The notes: generated from the letters alone by a model not told the origin. Shown: positions 7,297 through 17,163, numbered from the stretch's first letter. The stretch is 64,000 nucleotides of DNA from an uncultured Muribaculaceae bacterium (GCA_910587185.1 CAJULY010000009.1:1-64000), one strand, 5' to 3'. Translations and numbers: made by a program.

Positions 7297-8934
7297 ATGA
7301 ATACATCCGGAAATCCCGAAAACCGCGCTTATGAGAGCGCTTTGGAAAAAATGAGTCCTTTTGAAATAAAAGGCACTCTGATAAGTCTGGCTGAAAAAGA
7401 CGCGCAGCGTTCGACAGCCACATTCCTCAATGCCGGCCGTGGCAACCCCAACTGGCTTCTGTCGCGTCCCCGCAAGGCCTTCTTCCTTCTCGGGCTCTTC
7501 GCTGCCTCCGAGGCCGAACGAAAGGTGTTCGACGCTCCGATAGGGATAGTCGCTTCTCCCACGCAGGACGGTTGCGCCAAACGTTACCTTGACTTCATCG
7601 AAGCCCACAAAGACAATGACGGGGCCGAAGTGCTGAAACACTACTATGACTACATGACCTCCACCTACGGCGTTGATCCCGATGATTTCGTCTTTGAAAT
7701 GGTCGATGGAATCCTCGGAGACCATTATCCCACTCCTCCGCGCGCGCTGAAATATACCGAGATGATGGTCCGCGACTATCTCCGCTGGGCAATGGGCGGC
7801 AAGGATGACAAGACTGTATATGATCTTTTCCCCACCGAAGGCTCGACAGCCGGAATGTGTTACGCCTTCGAGTCGCTGAAGCAGAATTTCCTGCTGAACG
7901 AAGGCGACAAGCTGGCTTTGCTCACCCCTTGCTTCACCCCCTACATTGAAATCCCACAGCTCGCCCAGTTCGGGCTTGAGATCGTCAATGTTTCGGCCAA
8001 CAGAGTGGAGAAAGACGGTTACCATGACTGGCAATATCCCAAAGAGGAGCTTGACAAGCTGCGCGACCCTTCAGTGAAGGCCGTCTGCATCACCAATCCC
8101 TCCAATCCGCCAAGCGTATGTCTCGCTCCCGAAGTGCTCGACCAGTTCGTGGATATCGTCAAGAAAGACAATCCGCAGCTGATGGTCATAACCGACGATG
8201 TCTATGGCACGTTCATCGACGGCTTCCGTTCGCTGATGTATGTGTTGCCCTACAACACACTCTGCCTCTACTCATTCTCGAAATATTTCGGCGCTACCGG
8301 CTGGCGTGTCGCCGCAATGGCTCTGCGCAGTGACAAGAACGTGTTCGACGACCGCATCGCCGCTCTTCCCGCCGACAGGAAGGCCGCTCTTGACAAGCGC
8401 TACGAATCTCTCTCCCTCGAACCTGAAAAGATTAAGTTCATCGACCGTCTCGTGGCCGATTCCCGTCTTGTGGGCCTCAACCACACCGCCGGCCTCTCTA
8501 CCCCCCAGCAGATACAGATGGCGCTTTTCTCCGCTTTCGCTTATCTCCACCACGATGAACTCCAGCCGAAACTGATCTCGATGATCCACCGTCGTCTCAA
8601 CGATCTCTGGAGCACCACCGGCTTCACCCTTCAGCCCGACCCCAACCGCGCCGGCTACTACAGCGAGATCGACATCATGGTATGGGCCAAGAAGTTCTAT
8701 GGCGATGACTTCGCAAAATATCTGCAGGAAAATTACGAGCCGCTTGACTTCGTTATCCGTCTCGCCGACGAGACCGCTATCGTTCTGCTCAACGGCGACG
8801 GTTTCGACGGACCGGCATGGTCAGTGCGTGCGTCGCTCGCCAATCTCGACGAGGACGCATACCTGAAGATCGGAACCGCAATCCGCAAGATACTCGACGA
8901 ATACCACGCCAAATATCTTGCCGCACGTTCCTGA
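7297..8934 (+). CDS. aspD: Aspartate 4-decarboxylase / aspartate aminotransferase
   Basis: A 545-residue fold-type I PLP enzyme converting L-aspartate to L-alanine and CO2, with side aminotransferase activity. The PLP lysine is Lys329 in YSFSKYFGATGWR; substrate-anchoring features CITNPSNPPS (about 264-273) and ITDDVYGTF (about 298-306) are in place. The length is typical of AspD, which is longer than ordinary aspartate aminotransferases. It follows the antiporter gene by 28 nt, forming a two-gene operon that ends at a strong hairpin. It acts in the cytosol. Confidence 0.92.
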   Translation: MNTSGNPENRAYESALEKMSPFEIKGTLISLAEKDAQRSTATFLNAGRGNPNWLLSRPRKAFFLLGLFAASEAERKVFDAPIGIVASPTQDGCAKRYLDFIEAHKDNDGAEVLKHYYDYMTSTYGVDPDDFVFEMVDGILGDHYPTPPRALKYTEMMVRDYLRWAMGGKDDKTVYDLFPTEGSTAGMCYAFESLKQNFLLNEGDKLALLTPCFTPYIEIPQLAQFGLEIVNVSANRVEKDGYHDWQYPKEELDKLRDPSVKAVCITNPSNPPSVCLAPEVLDQFVDIVKKDNPQLMVITDDVYGTFIDGFRSLMYVLPYNTLCLYSFSKYFGATGWRVAAMALRSDKNVFDDRIAALPADRKAALDKRYESLSLEPEKIKFIDRLVADSRLVGLNHTAGLSTPQQIQMALFSAFAYLHHDELQPKLISMIHRRLNDLWSTTGFTLQPDPNRAGYYSEIDIMVWAKKFYGDDFAKYLQENYEPLDFVIRLADETAIVLLNGDGFDGPAWSVRASLANLDEDAYLKIGTAIRKILDEYHAKYLAARS

Positions 8935-8960
8935 AAAACAGGAATCATTCATATATGGAA

Positions 8961-8989
8961 AGAGCGTCCGGAATTTTTCCGGGCGCTCT
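8961..8989. terminator. Bidirectional terminator between aspD and the beta-galactosidase gene
   Basis: A hairpin with arms AGAGCG(T)CCGGAA and TTCCGG(G)CGCTCT around a three-base loop, lying between two convergent genes. A-rich sequence on one side and T-rich on the other suits termination in both directions. Confidence 0.75.
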
Positions 8990-9017
8990 TCTGTATGTCG
9001 GTTTGCTTTTCAGCGGG

Positions 9018-12000
9018 TCAGCGAACGGGAGTCAGACGGAGCTTGTAGCTCATGGGGCGGTCAGGCACGCGGTAGATCGGGAGTGTATCCACATCGGCTC
9101 CGCACGATGCGTTGCCCACGCCGCGGGTCCATGCGTCAAGGTGAAGCACGCTGTAGGGGCGCGGGGTAAGCTCCCACTGGTGCGATGCCTTCATCAGGTC
9201 GGCGTCGGTGTAGGGAAGAATGGAGAAGCTGACGTTGCCTTCGGTCTCTATGTTGATTCCACGGCCCGATGCGTCGGTCAGCGTGAGTTCGCGGAGTCCT
9301 TCGCGGCCTCCGGTGCTCTGAGGCTTGACGTAGGGCATCACCATGTCGGCCACGGTTGTCGAATAGCGTCCCACCGTAACTCCGTCCTTGCGGTCAACGT
9401 AGTTCTCCCACGGACCGTAGGCGAAGTAATTGACATTGCTCAGTGCCGGATTGATTCCGCAGACGAGACCTGCGCGGCGCAGTTTGTCGCTGTGGGGAGT
9501 GAAATCGACATCCATATCGACGGTTCCGTCGGGATAGAACGTATAGACTATCTTCGTGCTGCACTTCTTGCCGTTGCGCTCGGTGGTGACCTCGATGTTC
9601 TTTCCCTCCTTGCGGTAGGTCACCTGCGAGGCGAGCGAGTCGAGGCCGTTGGAGGTGTCGGTGAAGCGGTCGTTTTCGATCCAGCGGTGGTTGTCATAGA
9701 CGAAGCCTTCGCCGTCGGCTATGACATCCACTCCGTCGATCTTGAGGGAGGTCATGGTGCCGTTGTCGCGGTTGAACACGGCCGAAACCTTGTCGTTGCC
9801 GACCGTTATGTCGTTGCCTTCCTGACGTGCTGTCAGTTTTTTGCCTTTGGCTTTGACGGCGGCAAGAGGCTGGCGTTCGTTGATCACGTATTGGGCGTGA
9901 GCGATCTCATGGCCTGCGGGAGCGTAGCTCTGGGCTGAGGCATATACGACTTCGAGATTGAGCATCGCTTCCTGACCGGCGGCCTGTTTGGTGAAGGCTG
10001 CTTTGACCGGGACGGTCATCTCGATGCTGTCGCCGGCTGCGACGTTGCCTATGCTCTGTGTTTCAGGGGTGAGGGGCTTGCCGTCGATCAGCACTGTGCT
10101 GACAAGGTTGAGCCCTTCGAGCGAACGGAAAGCGTAGCGGTTGACGAGGCGGACTTTGGCGGTGCCGTTCTGGCGGTCAATGCCGAGCAGACGGAATTTG
10201 ACGAACTGGTGGGCGGCGCGGACTTCCATGAGCTTCGGGCTCTCTTCGCGGGTGGCGAAGATTATGCCGTTGGAGCAGAAGTTGCCCTGATGTGGACCGG
10301 GATAGTCGTAGCCCGTGTGCAGACGCCGAACGCCGCTCTTCATTTCCTGAGGATCGTAGATGGCCTGATCGACCCAGTCCCAGATAGCGCCGCCTACGGT
10401 GGCGTCGGAGTTCTCGATCACATCCCAGTATTCCGTCAGGTTACCGACGGCATTACCCATGGCGTGGGCATATTCGCAGATGAACATAGGCTTGTCCAGA
10501 CCGCTGGTGTTTTCGTTCATCCAGGCCATGCCGGGATACATCTTCGAGTAGAAATCGGAGAAGCGGCCGCCGCCGTAGGGGAGTTTCGCCGTGCGGCTTC
10601 CTTCATAATGCACCGGACGGTTGTCGAGCTTCTTGGCTGCCTCATAGCAGTAGCGGAAATTCTCGCCGTCGCCGGCCTCGTTGCCGAGACTCCACATTAT
10701 GACCGACGGATGGTTGCGGTCGCGGAGCACCATGCGGTCGATGCGGTCAACGAAGGCGGGAATCCATGACGGCATGTCGGAAATCGACTGGTTGGCATGG
10801 TCTTCCAGGTCTGCTTCATCCACGGCATAAAGTCCGTAGTAGTCAAACATCGAGTACATGCGTGCATTGTTGGGATAGTGGCTCGTGCGTATGGTGTTGA
10901 TGTTGTTCTGTTTCATCAGCGTTACATCGCGGAGCATCGATTCGGTCGTCACGGCGCGGCCGTTTACGGGATCGGAGTCATGACGGTTGACACCTTTCAG
11001 GAACACACGTTTTCCGTTGACATAGAGGAGCGAGTTCTTGATCTTTATGTCGCGGAAGCCGTGCTTCGTGGAGAACGCCATCTCTTCCTTTCCTCCCTTG
11101 CCGTCGCGCTGAATGATGTCAACGGTGTAGAGATTGGGCTGTTCCGCGTTCCAGAGCGCCACGTTTTTCAGGTCGAACGCGGCCTTGACCCCGGTAGTGT
11201 CGGAAAGATCGTAGGGTATCACCTGTTCGGCTATTTTCTTGCCCTGCGGGTCCATGACCTTGATGACGTATTCCTTTACGCCTTTGAGTCCGTCGCGGTT
11301 GTCGATGTCAAGCTTGACTTCCATGCGGGCGTTGCGGTAGTCGTCGGAAAGGCTCGAGGTGATGACATGGTCGCGCACATGGGCCTTGGGCACGTTGTAG
11401 AGATAAACGTTGCGGTGGATTCCGCTCATGCGGAACATGTCCTGACATTCGAGATAGGAACCGTCGCTCCAGCGGAACACCTGGACGGCGACGTCGTTAT
11501 TGCCCGGGCGAAGATATTTGGTGATGTCAAACTCGGTGTCGTTGTTGGCGCCCTGGGTATAACCCACGTATTTTCCGTTGACCCAGACGAAGGCTGCCGA
11601 GTAGATGCCGCCGAAGTGGAGCATCGTGCGTCCGTTGTTCCAGTCGGCGGGAAGGGTGAAGTTGCGTTTGTAGGAACCGACAGGATTTATGCCGTAGTTG
11701 GCACCCCCGTCGTTGAAGCCTTTGCGGGCATTGATGAATGGAGGAGTGTTGCCGTGGGGATATTCCACGTTGGCATAAATCGGCTTGTCATAGCCCTGCA
11801 TCTCCCAGTTTGATGGAACGGTGATGTTGTCCCACTTGCTTGTGTCGAACCCTTCCTTGAAGAAGTCGAGCGGACGCTGCGAGGGTTCGGGCACGAAGTT
11901 GAACTTCCAGGTTCCGTTGAGCGAGAGATAGCGGTCGTTGACTGGTTCGGTCCAGGGGGTAGCGTAGTAGTTCTTGTCGGCGAGCATCGAAGCCTCGTTG

Positions 12001-12587
12001 CGGTAAGGCATCTTGGTGGCCGAGCCTGCTTCTTTGTTCTGCTGGAAAATTGTCTCGTTTTCCCAGAAGTTGGCGCGTCGGGCCTCGTCGTTGGAGGCGG
12101 CTGAAGTGTTGCGGCCCATGTCGGTGAAGACGAAGTGGCTGTTCTTCATCGCTTTGGCCTTTTTCTTATCGACAAGAGTGAGATGGCCCTGCTTGTCAGG
12201 GACCATGGCGACGCTCTGCTTGTTGGCCGGAACGAGCATGCCGTCCTCTATTTTCCAGAGCTGGGCTTCGTCGGAACCGTTGTTGACTCCGAGCTCCACG
12301 CGGTTTCCTTCCATTCTGATGGCGTTGCCGCTCTGCGGATTGATGAAGCGCCAGCTCCCTGAGAGCTGCGTGACGGTCCAGAGCTGAGTCGGAGCGTTGC
12401 TCTTGGCTTTTTTGAGAGCCACCGATTCCGGTCCGGTTTCCTCCACGACCATGTCAGCGGCGGATTTTAACGCTATTTTGTAAAGATTGTCCTTGTCAAA
12501 AGTTACTTTTGACTGTGAGACTCCCGGCAATGCGGCCATGAAAACGGCGAGCATAGTGAGTGCCAGGCGAAATAATGGTTTAGACAT
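9018..12587 (-). CDS. Secreted GH2 beta-galactosidase with an extra N-terminal module
   Basis: This 1189-residue enzyme has a signal peptide (residues 1-24, ending GVSQ). Residues about 28-150 carry repeated QLW segments (TQLWTVTQ, AQLWKIED) resembling a ricin-type lectin module. Then come the GH2 sugar-binding domain (from about 215), the immunoglobulin-like domain, the catalytic TIM barrel and the C-terminal beta-galactosidase small-chain domain. The catalytic acid/base is Glu637 (WSLGNEAGD) and the nucleophile Glu705 (MFICEYAHAMGN). It should remove terminal beta-galactose from glycans in the periplasm or at the surface. The classical LacZ has no N-terminal module of this type. It has its own promoter and no SusCD pair beside it. 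Confidence 0.9.
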   Translation of the reverse strand: MSKPLFRLALTMLAVFMAALPGVSQSKVTFDKDNLYKIALKSAADMVVEETGPESVALKKAKSNAPTQLWTVTQLSGSWRFINPQSGNAIRMEGNRVELGVNNGSDEAQLWKIEDGMLVPANKQSVAMVPDKQGHLTLVDKKKAKAMKNSHFVFTDMGRNTSAASNDEARRANFWENETIFQQNKEAGSATKMPYRNEASMLADKNYYATPWTEPVNDRYLSLNGTWKFNFVPEPSQRPLDFFKEGFDTSKWDNITVPSNWEMQGYDKPIYANVEYPHGNTPPFINARKGFNDGGANYGINPVGSYKRNFTLPADWNNGRTMLHFGGIYSAAFVWVNGKYVGYTQGANNDTEFDITKYLRPGNNDVAVQVFRWSDGSYLECQDMFRMSGIHRNVYLYNVPKAHVRDHVITSSLSDDYRNARMEVKLDIDNRDGLKGVKEYVIKVMDPQGKKIAEQVIPYDLSDTTGVKAAFDLKNVALWNAEQPNLYTVDIIQRDGKGGKEEMAFSTKHGFRDIKIKNSLLYVNGKRVFLKGVNRHDSDPVNGRAVTTESMLRDVTLMKQNNINTIRTSHYPNNARMYSMFDYYGLYAVDEADLEDHANQSISDMPSWIPAFVDRIDRMVLRDRNHPSVIMWSLGNEAGDGENFRYCYEAAKKLDNRPVHYEGSRTAKLPYGGGRFSDFYSKMYPGMAWMNENTSGLDKPMFICEYAHAMGNAVGNLTEYWDVIENSDATVGGAIWDWVDQAIYDPQEMKSGVRRLHTGYDYPGPHQGNFCSNGIIFATREESPKLMEVRAAHQFVKFRLLGIDRQNGTAKVRLVNRYAFRSLEGLNLVSTVLIDGKPLTPETQSIGNVAAGDSIEMTVPVKAAFTKQAAGQEAMLNLEVVYASAQSYAPAGHEIAHAQYVINERQPLAAVKAKGKKLTARQEGNDITVGNDKVSAVFNRDNGTMTSLKIDGVDVIADGEGFVYDNHRWIENDRFTDTSNGLDSLASQVTYRKEGKNIEVTTERNGKKCSTKIVYTFYPDGTVDMDVDFTPHSDKLRRAGLVCGINPALSNVNYFAYGPWENYVDRKDGVTVGRYSTTVADMVMPYVKPQSTGGREGLRELTLTDASGRGINIETEGNVSFSILPYTDADLMKASHQWELTPRPYSVLHLDAWTRGVGNASCGADVDTLPIYRVPDRPMSYKLRLTPVR

Positions 12588-12671
12588 AGGATATAAGATT
12601 GTTGAATATTAAATGCAGAGGTTATGATATCAGATTTGCGGGACGCCGGCATTCCGGACCCTATTAATTCA

Positions 12672-12703
12672 CAAAGTTAAATAAAAGCCTTGTCAATCCC
12701 AAA
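12672..12703 (-). promoter_or_regulatory. Promoter of the beta-galactosidase gene
   Basis: Read on the minus strand: TTTG, 20 nt, TAACTTTG. The predicted transcript starts near 12665, leaving a leader of about 78 nt before the ATG at 12587. Confidence 0.65.
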
Positions 12704-12740
12704 TTTCAGTCGGTTAACATAACGTAAAAATCCAGTTCGC

Positions 12741-12800
12741 CCCGTCCTTTCCCCGGAACTCGTCTGACCTGTCCGAACCGTCTGACCCGTCCTTTCCCAC
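12741..12800. repeat. Intergenic GTCCGA/GTCTGACC repeat, copy 1
   Basis: A run of short related units (GTCTGACC, GTCCGAACC, GTCTGACCCGTCC) ends in CCTTT and an AAACCC motif. A block reading GTCCGAACCGTCTGACCC recurs near 61745, and related units near 20701-20751. It lies just beyond the 3' end of the repeat-protein gene and before the beta-galactosidase promoter. Confidence 0.55.
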
Positions 12801-12829
12801 AAACCCAATTGGGCCCACTGCCCGGACGG

Positions 12830-15067
12830 TCAGTCGCGGGCGGCGGGAAGAATGGCGTTGTCGATATAGGCTTTCAGCACGTCGCATCCTTTGATCTGCG
12901 GATCTTTTATCGAGGGATAAAGGCGTGCAAGCTCGGCGTAGGCTTCCATCTGCGATTTCGTCGGGCAGTTCCATTGGTAATGCCCTTCTGAGGTCAGATA
13001 GAAAGGTTGCGGCAGATAGTTGTCATCCGGCTTCGGAGCCCTGATTCCAGCTTTGGCAAAAAGTATTTGGCCTTTGAGAGTAGGGTTTTCGGCATAGGTG
13101 ACTGATTCGGCGAGTATTCTGTCGGCAAGCCGCGAGAGTGAGTCGGACGGGGTCGTCGTGCTCCAGCAGTTGTCCGACAGGGCCCACAGATCGCCCTGCG
13201 CCGAGGCTTGGAAAAGGGCTGCGGCATAATTGTAGCCCGCGATTGCCTTTGCCTCGCCGGCTGTGCTCTGGAAGGTCTTTTTCAGATAGATCAGCTTACG
13301 GCATAGATCGGCGCGGTAGTTGTGGCTCTCGGGGCTCGAGATGCTGTCCGCGTCAAGATCGCGGCTGTCGCGGCGCTTGAACGGAACGGAAGGCGCGTTG
13401 TAGCGGATCTGCAGATAGGGGTAATAGCTCTGGCGGCTGATCCAGAAGGGATCGATCCTCTCGAAATAGTCCAGGGCTTTCGCATAATTGCCCCGGCTCA
13501 GTTCTATGCGGCCCATGGAGTCATAGATAGGATTCATGTTCAGATGAGCTCCGGAGAGGATGGCTTTGTCAAGCGGTGACAGTTTCGCCGGGTCGGCCGC
13601 CATTTCCAGAAGGTCGGCTATGGCTGAGGCGGGAAGTGAGGCTGTGGGCAGTTTCTCCGGATTGAAGTAGGAGTAGGTTTCGCCCATGTTCATGTTTCTT
13701 ATCCCCTCCATCATGGCGAGGGCACGTGCGTAGCGCGGTGTGTTTCTGTAGTTTATCGCCGCGTAGGGAACGAGGAAGTCGGCGAGGAAAGTATAGTTGG
13801 CTACGTAAGAGGGAGGAAAATCAACCGGACGGTTTGCAGCGACGGGCGCTTCCCCCGCGGCGCGGGCATAGAGGGCATTGTATCGTTCGGCGACAGCTGC
13901 CGATTCTTTTGTGTCGGATTCATTCAGATTGGAGAAGTCTATCCAGAGTCTGACGCGTTCCATGTTTGATTTCATGGCCTGAGTCCCCTTCAGCCCGGCG
14001 GCGCGGGCAATAGCCGACTTAGCCTCGTCGCCGTTGCCCATCATGTTCAGGGCAAAGGCTTTCGCGGTGGCCCACATCATCGGATCGCTGACCTTGGGAT
14101 CGGCCATGGCTTTGTCGGCGAGCGGCAGGAACCGGCGGCATTCCGAGGCCAGATCGGTGTCGTCCTCGGTCTCGCTGTTGCGATAGGGATTGCCGGGCAT
14201 GGCGAAGTTGAATTCCCGGGCGCGGTTCAGCCGCAGGAGCCAGAGATAGTTCATATAGTCCTGCAGGACATACTGAACGGCGATCGAGTTGGGGTCATGC
14301 CGGAAAAGTTTCTCGAGATTGTCGGTGCCCACGAGATGCGACAGACACCAGTTCAAGCTGGCCGCATCGCCGTTTTCGGCGAAAATCGAGATTGCATCCA
14401 CATAGTTTTTCTGATAATAGTAGGCTCCGCCGAGATAGCCGCGCATGCGCTCCTTGAGAGCGCCGTCGGGAATTGAAGGGCTGTAACGGTTCCAGAGGCT
14501 GACAACTTCATCATATCGTTTCAGTGCGGAGTTGACGCGCATGGCCAGAAAGACGTAGCGGCCGAAAAGCGGACTGGCTTTCGCAGGGATCGTGATGCCA
14601 GCGGCTATTGCCCCGAGACGCGAGTCGTCGGGTTTTCTGTAGTCCCAGCTCTCATCCGTGCGCGCGGCGAGAGCCTCGTTGAACTGAATGCTCTTTTCAA
14701 GGAATCTGATCGCTGCCGTCTTGTTGTTCTTGACGAGATACAGGAAAAACGGATTCCTGTCGGTGCGCCGCGCCACCGAGGTGTATGTGGCCGTGTTGAA
14801 GAAATCCCTGATGTCGGAGTAGCTCACGCGGTTGCCGACATATTCTTCCCAGAAGGCAACGGTTTCGTAGCTGACATCGGAGTCCCGGGGATAAGAGACC
14901 GGGGTGTCCGTCAGAAGAAAAGCGGGATAGCGCGAGGCGCTGTAGGAGGGTTCCCATCCGCATGCCGCCGGTTCTGAGGGGTTAAAGATCGCGAGAAGGC
15001 TGACGGCTGCTGCCGCCAAGAATTTTTTGCAGGAAATGTTGATCATATTGCCGGAGTGATTTTTCAT
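12830..15067 (-). CDS. Secreted repeat-rich (TPR-like) protein, unknown function
   Basis: A 745-residue protein with a signal-like N-terminus (FLAAAAVSLLAIF) and a possible lipobox (PAAC). Much of the chain looks helical and repeat-like, with phrases such as YYYQKNYVDAISIFAENGD and SRGNYAKALDYFERIDPF that resemble tetratricopeptide units. It probably sits in the periplasm or outer membrane, perhaps as a scaffold. It is the last gene of a five-gene operon with two DUF1573 proteins, MeaB and a lipoprotein. The start at 15067 is the outermost ATG; another at 15046 also gives a plausible signal peptide. Either way the 5' end overlaps the upstream gene by 65-86 nt. No named family is recognised. 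Confidence 0.7.
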   Translation of the reverse strand: MKNHSGNMINISCKKFLAAAAVSLLAIFNPSEPAACGWEPSYSASRYPAFLLTDTPVSYPRDSDVSYETVAFWEEYVGNRVSYSDIRDFFNTATYTSVARRTDRNPFFLYLVKNNKTAAIRFLEKSIQFNEALAARTDESWDYRKPDDSRLGAIAAGITIPAKASPLFGRYVFLAMRVNSALKRYDEVVSLWNRYSPSIPDGALKERMRGYLGGAYYYQKNYVDAISIFAENGDAASLNWCLSHLVGTDNLEKLFRHDPNSIAVQYVLQDYMNYLWLLRLNRAREFNFAMPGNPYRNSETEDDTDLASECRRFLPLADKAMADPKVSDPMMWATAKAFALNMMGNGDEAKSAIARAAGLKGTQAMKSNMERVRLWIDFSNLNESDTKESAAVAERYNALYARAAGEAPVAANRPVDFPPSYVANYTFLADFLVPYAAINYRNTPRYARALAMMEGIRNMNMGETYSYFNPEKLPTASLPASAIADLLEMAADPAKLSPLDKAILSGAHLNMNPIYDSMGRIELSRGNYAKALDYFERIDPFWISRQSYYPYLQIRYNAPSVPFKRRDSRDLDADSISSPESHNYRADLCRKLIYLKKTFQSTAGEAKAIAGYNYAAALFQASAQGDLWALSDNCWSTTTPSDSLSRLADRILAESVTYAENPTLKGQILFAKAGIRAPKPDDNYLPQPFYLTSEGHYQWNCPTKSQMEAYAELARLYPSIKDPQIKGCDVLKAYIDNAILPAARD

Positions 15068-16037
15068 CAAGATGATAGATTATGACGCGTCCGGCGCTTC
15101 CCGGACGGATTTTTCTTATGCGTTCAAGAACGGTTTCCAGAACGGCGGGTGAAACCGATTCGTGTCTGACGATGTCGCCCGGAAAGATGCGTCCGCCCGA
15201 GCCGTCGCGCTTTCCCGCCATGGCAAGCGGCCCGTAGTGCATGGCCCGGTAATGGATGGAATCGACAGGCCGGAACATCGCGGTGTCCCTTACGTCAAGG
15301 GAATGGGCAATGGCTTTGAAGCGGTCGTCGCTGAACACGATGTTCCAGCTATAGACCGGCAGCGCGGTGGCCAGGGGAAGCCGGTAATCTCGCAGAGCGC
15401 AGATGTAGCGGTCAACGATCCGGAGGTTGAGGATGGAATTGTTTTCGTCGGGATCCGTGATGTTGCCGACGTTATAGACCATGAGCGCTCCGTAGTCGGC
15501 CGGCGGCGCCGGCTGTGAGAGCTGATGGAGACGAACGGTCGTTGACAGACGGCCTCCGCGCCTGTGCATTATGTCACGCGCCTTTTCAAGGAGCCGGAAA
15601 TAGTGCACGCGGTCACTGCCGGTCCAGTCGTAGTCGATTTGAATCTCTTTGGGCCGGGAATAGCCGTTTTCGGTCAGCATCCTGTCACAGCGGTTTATGA
15701 TGGCCGACGCCAGGGAGTCGGCAGAATCCGGCTGACTGAGAGCTCCCGGATCGATGAAAACCGTCGGGATGATCTCGATATCTTTCGGCAGCGTGTCGTG
15801 GAAAAGAAGCGAATTGGCCGGACCAAGTCCCTCTTCCCGTCGGACCACATCGAAAAGATGCAGATAGACGGTCTCTATTCCCGCTGATTCAAGGAATTCC
15901 TTTTCGTAGGGGCTCAGACGCAGTGTTGTGCGCCAGTAATAGACGGCTCTTCCTTTCGGTGCGTCATTCTCTTCCCTCCGGCATGCGATTGTCGCCGCCA
16001 GAAGAAAGATGAGAACCAATAACAGGACAGGTTTCAT
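14982..16037 (-). CDS. Lipoprotein with a glycosidase-like barrel, unknown function
   Basis: A 351-residue lipoprotein: lipobox ATIAC with Cys19, followed by a globular domain. Strand-like motifs such as ETVYLHLFDV, IEIIPTVFID and IQIDYDWTG resemble a TIM barrel; the last recalls the DxDxE strand of GH18 or DUF3142-type proteins, but the terminal Glu is missing (DYDWT), so hydrolase activity is doubtful. It sits between meaB and the repeat protein in one operon, overlapping the latter. I do not recognise it with confidence. Confidence 0.65.
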   Translation of the reverse strand: MKPVLLLVLIFLLAATIACRREENDAPKGRAVYYWRTTLRLSPYEKEFLESAGIETVYLHLFDVVRREEGLGPANSLLFHDTLPKDIEIIPTVFIDPGALSQPDSADSLASAIINRCDRMLTENGYSRPKEIQIDYDWTGSDRVHYFRLLEKARDIMHRRGGRLSTTVRLHQLSQPAPPADYGALMVYNVGNITDPDENNSILNLRIVDRYICALRDYRLPLATALPVYSWNIVFSDDRFKAIAHSLDVRDTAMFRPVDSIHYRAMHYGPLAMAGKRDGSGGRIFPGDIVRHESVSPAVLETVLERIRKIRPGSAGRVIIYHLDEKSLRQYDQHFLQKILGGSSRQPSRDL

Positions 16038-16057
16038 TTCAGAGGGTGTCGGCGAGG

Positions 16058-17149
16058 TCAGCGACGGGTCGAGAAGTAGAGGTCGAGCACATCGCGGGCG
16101 GCTGTGAATGAGCTTTGCAGATTTTCGAGGACGCGCCGTTCTTTCTCCGCAAGAAGAGCCGCCACTTCCGGATTGTCGTAGAAATTGCGTCGCAGCTGTT
16201 CGTCGATCGTCTCGAACATCCAGTAGCGCGCCTGTTGGCGGCGGCGTTTCTCGAAATATCCGTTGCCTTTGACAAATTCAAAGTAGCGGTCTATCATGTC
16301 CCACACTTCGGGGATACCCAGTTCGTAATAACCGGAGTAGGTGAGGACTTCGGGCTGCCAGCCTGAAGCCGTGGGCGGGAATAGATGGAGGGCGCTGCGG
16401 AACTGGGCCTGAGCCAGCTGCGCGCGGTGAATGTTGTCGCCGTCGGCCTTGTTGATGACAATTCCGTCGGCCATCTCCATGATTCCGCGTTTGATGCCCT
16501 GCAGTTCGTCGCCTGTTCCCGCAAGCTGCAGCAACAGGAAGAAATCGACCATCGAGTGGACGGCGGTCTCGCTCTGCCCCACGCCTACGGTCTCAACGAA
16601 TATGTTGTTGAAGCCGGCGGCCTCGCAGAGTACAATCGTCTCACGGGTCTTGCGGGCAACGCCGCCGAGAGAGCCTGCCGACGGGCTGGGACGCACGAAG
16701 GCGCGGGGATGGACCGCGAGGCGTTCCATGCGTGTCTTGTCGCCGAGAATGCTCCCTTTGGTCCGTTCGCTCGACGGGTCTATGGCAAGGACGGCGAGTT
16801 TTCCTCCGTCTTTAAGCACATGGAGTCCGAAAACATCGATGCTCGTGGATTTGCCTGCGCCCGGGACCCCCGTTATTCCTATGCGGCGGGAATTGCCTGA
16901 GTAGGGCAGGCATTTCTCTATGACTTCCTGCGCGAGGGCCTGATGGTCAGGCGCTACGCTTTCAACCAGCGTGACGGCACGCGACAGGATCGTTATGTCG
17001 CCTTTGATGATGCCCTCCACCATTTCGGCCGCCGAAGGGAGGCGACGGCGTTTTCGGCGCGTGAGATAGGGATTGACGGATGGCGGCTGCGCCACGCCTG
17101 AGTTGACGTTGAGGCCTTTGAAGTCTTCGTGGTTTTCGGGATGGTCCAT
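16058..17149 (-). CDS. meaB: Methylmalonyl-CoA mutase chaperone GTPase MeaB
   Basis: A 363-residue P-loop GTPase of the G3E family. It has a Walker A (GVPGAGKST, near residue 97), a switch region with AVLAIDPSSERTKGSILGDKTRM and the MeaB signature FVRPSPSAGSLGG, VETVGVGQSE, and NKADGDN as base-recognition motif. It protects B12-dependent methylmalonyl-CoA mutase by gating cofactor loading, a pathway Bacteroidales use to make propionate from succinate. The mutase subunits are not nearby. Its operon partners, two DUF1573 proteins and two envelope proteins, have no known link to this role. Confidence 0.92.
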   Translation of the reverse strand: MDHPENHEDFKGLNVNSGVAQPPSVNPYLTRRKRRRLPSAAEMVEGIIKGDITILSRAVTLVESVAPDHQALAQEVIEKCLPYSGNSRRIGITGVPGAGKSTSIDVFGLHVLKDGGKLAVLAIDPSSERTKGSILGDKTRMERLAVHPRAFVRPSPSAGSLGGVARKTRETIVLCEAAGFNNIFVETVGVGQSETAVHSMVDFFLLLQLAGTGDELQGIKRGIMEMADGIVINKADGDNIHRAQLAQAQFRSALHLFPPTASGWQPEVLTYSGYYELGIPEVWDMIDRYFEFVKGNGYFEKRRRQQARYWMFETIDEQLRRNFYDNPEVAALLAEKERRVLENLQSSFTAARDVLDLYFSTRR

Positions 17150-17163
17150 TGCAGAATCGGTTG

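Noticed and set aside
8817..9938. A 373-codon open frame on the plus strand over the end of the beta-galactosidase gene
   Set aside because: It mirrors the coding bias of the opposite strand, crosses the aspD end and a terminator, and encodes no recognisable domain.
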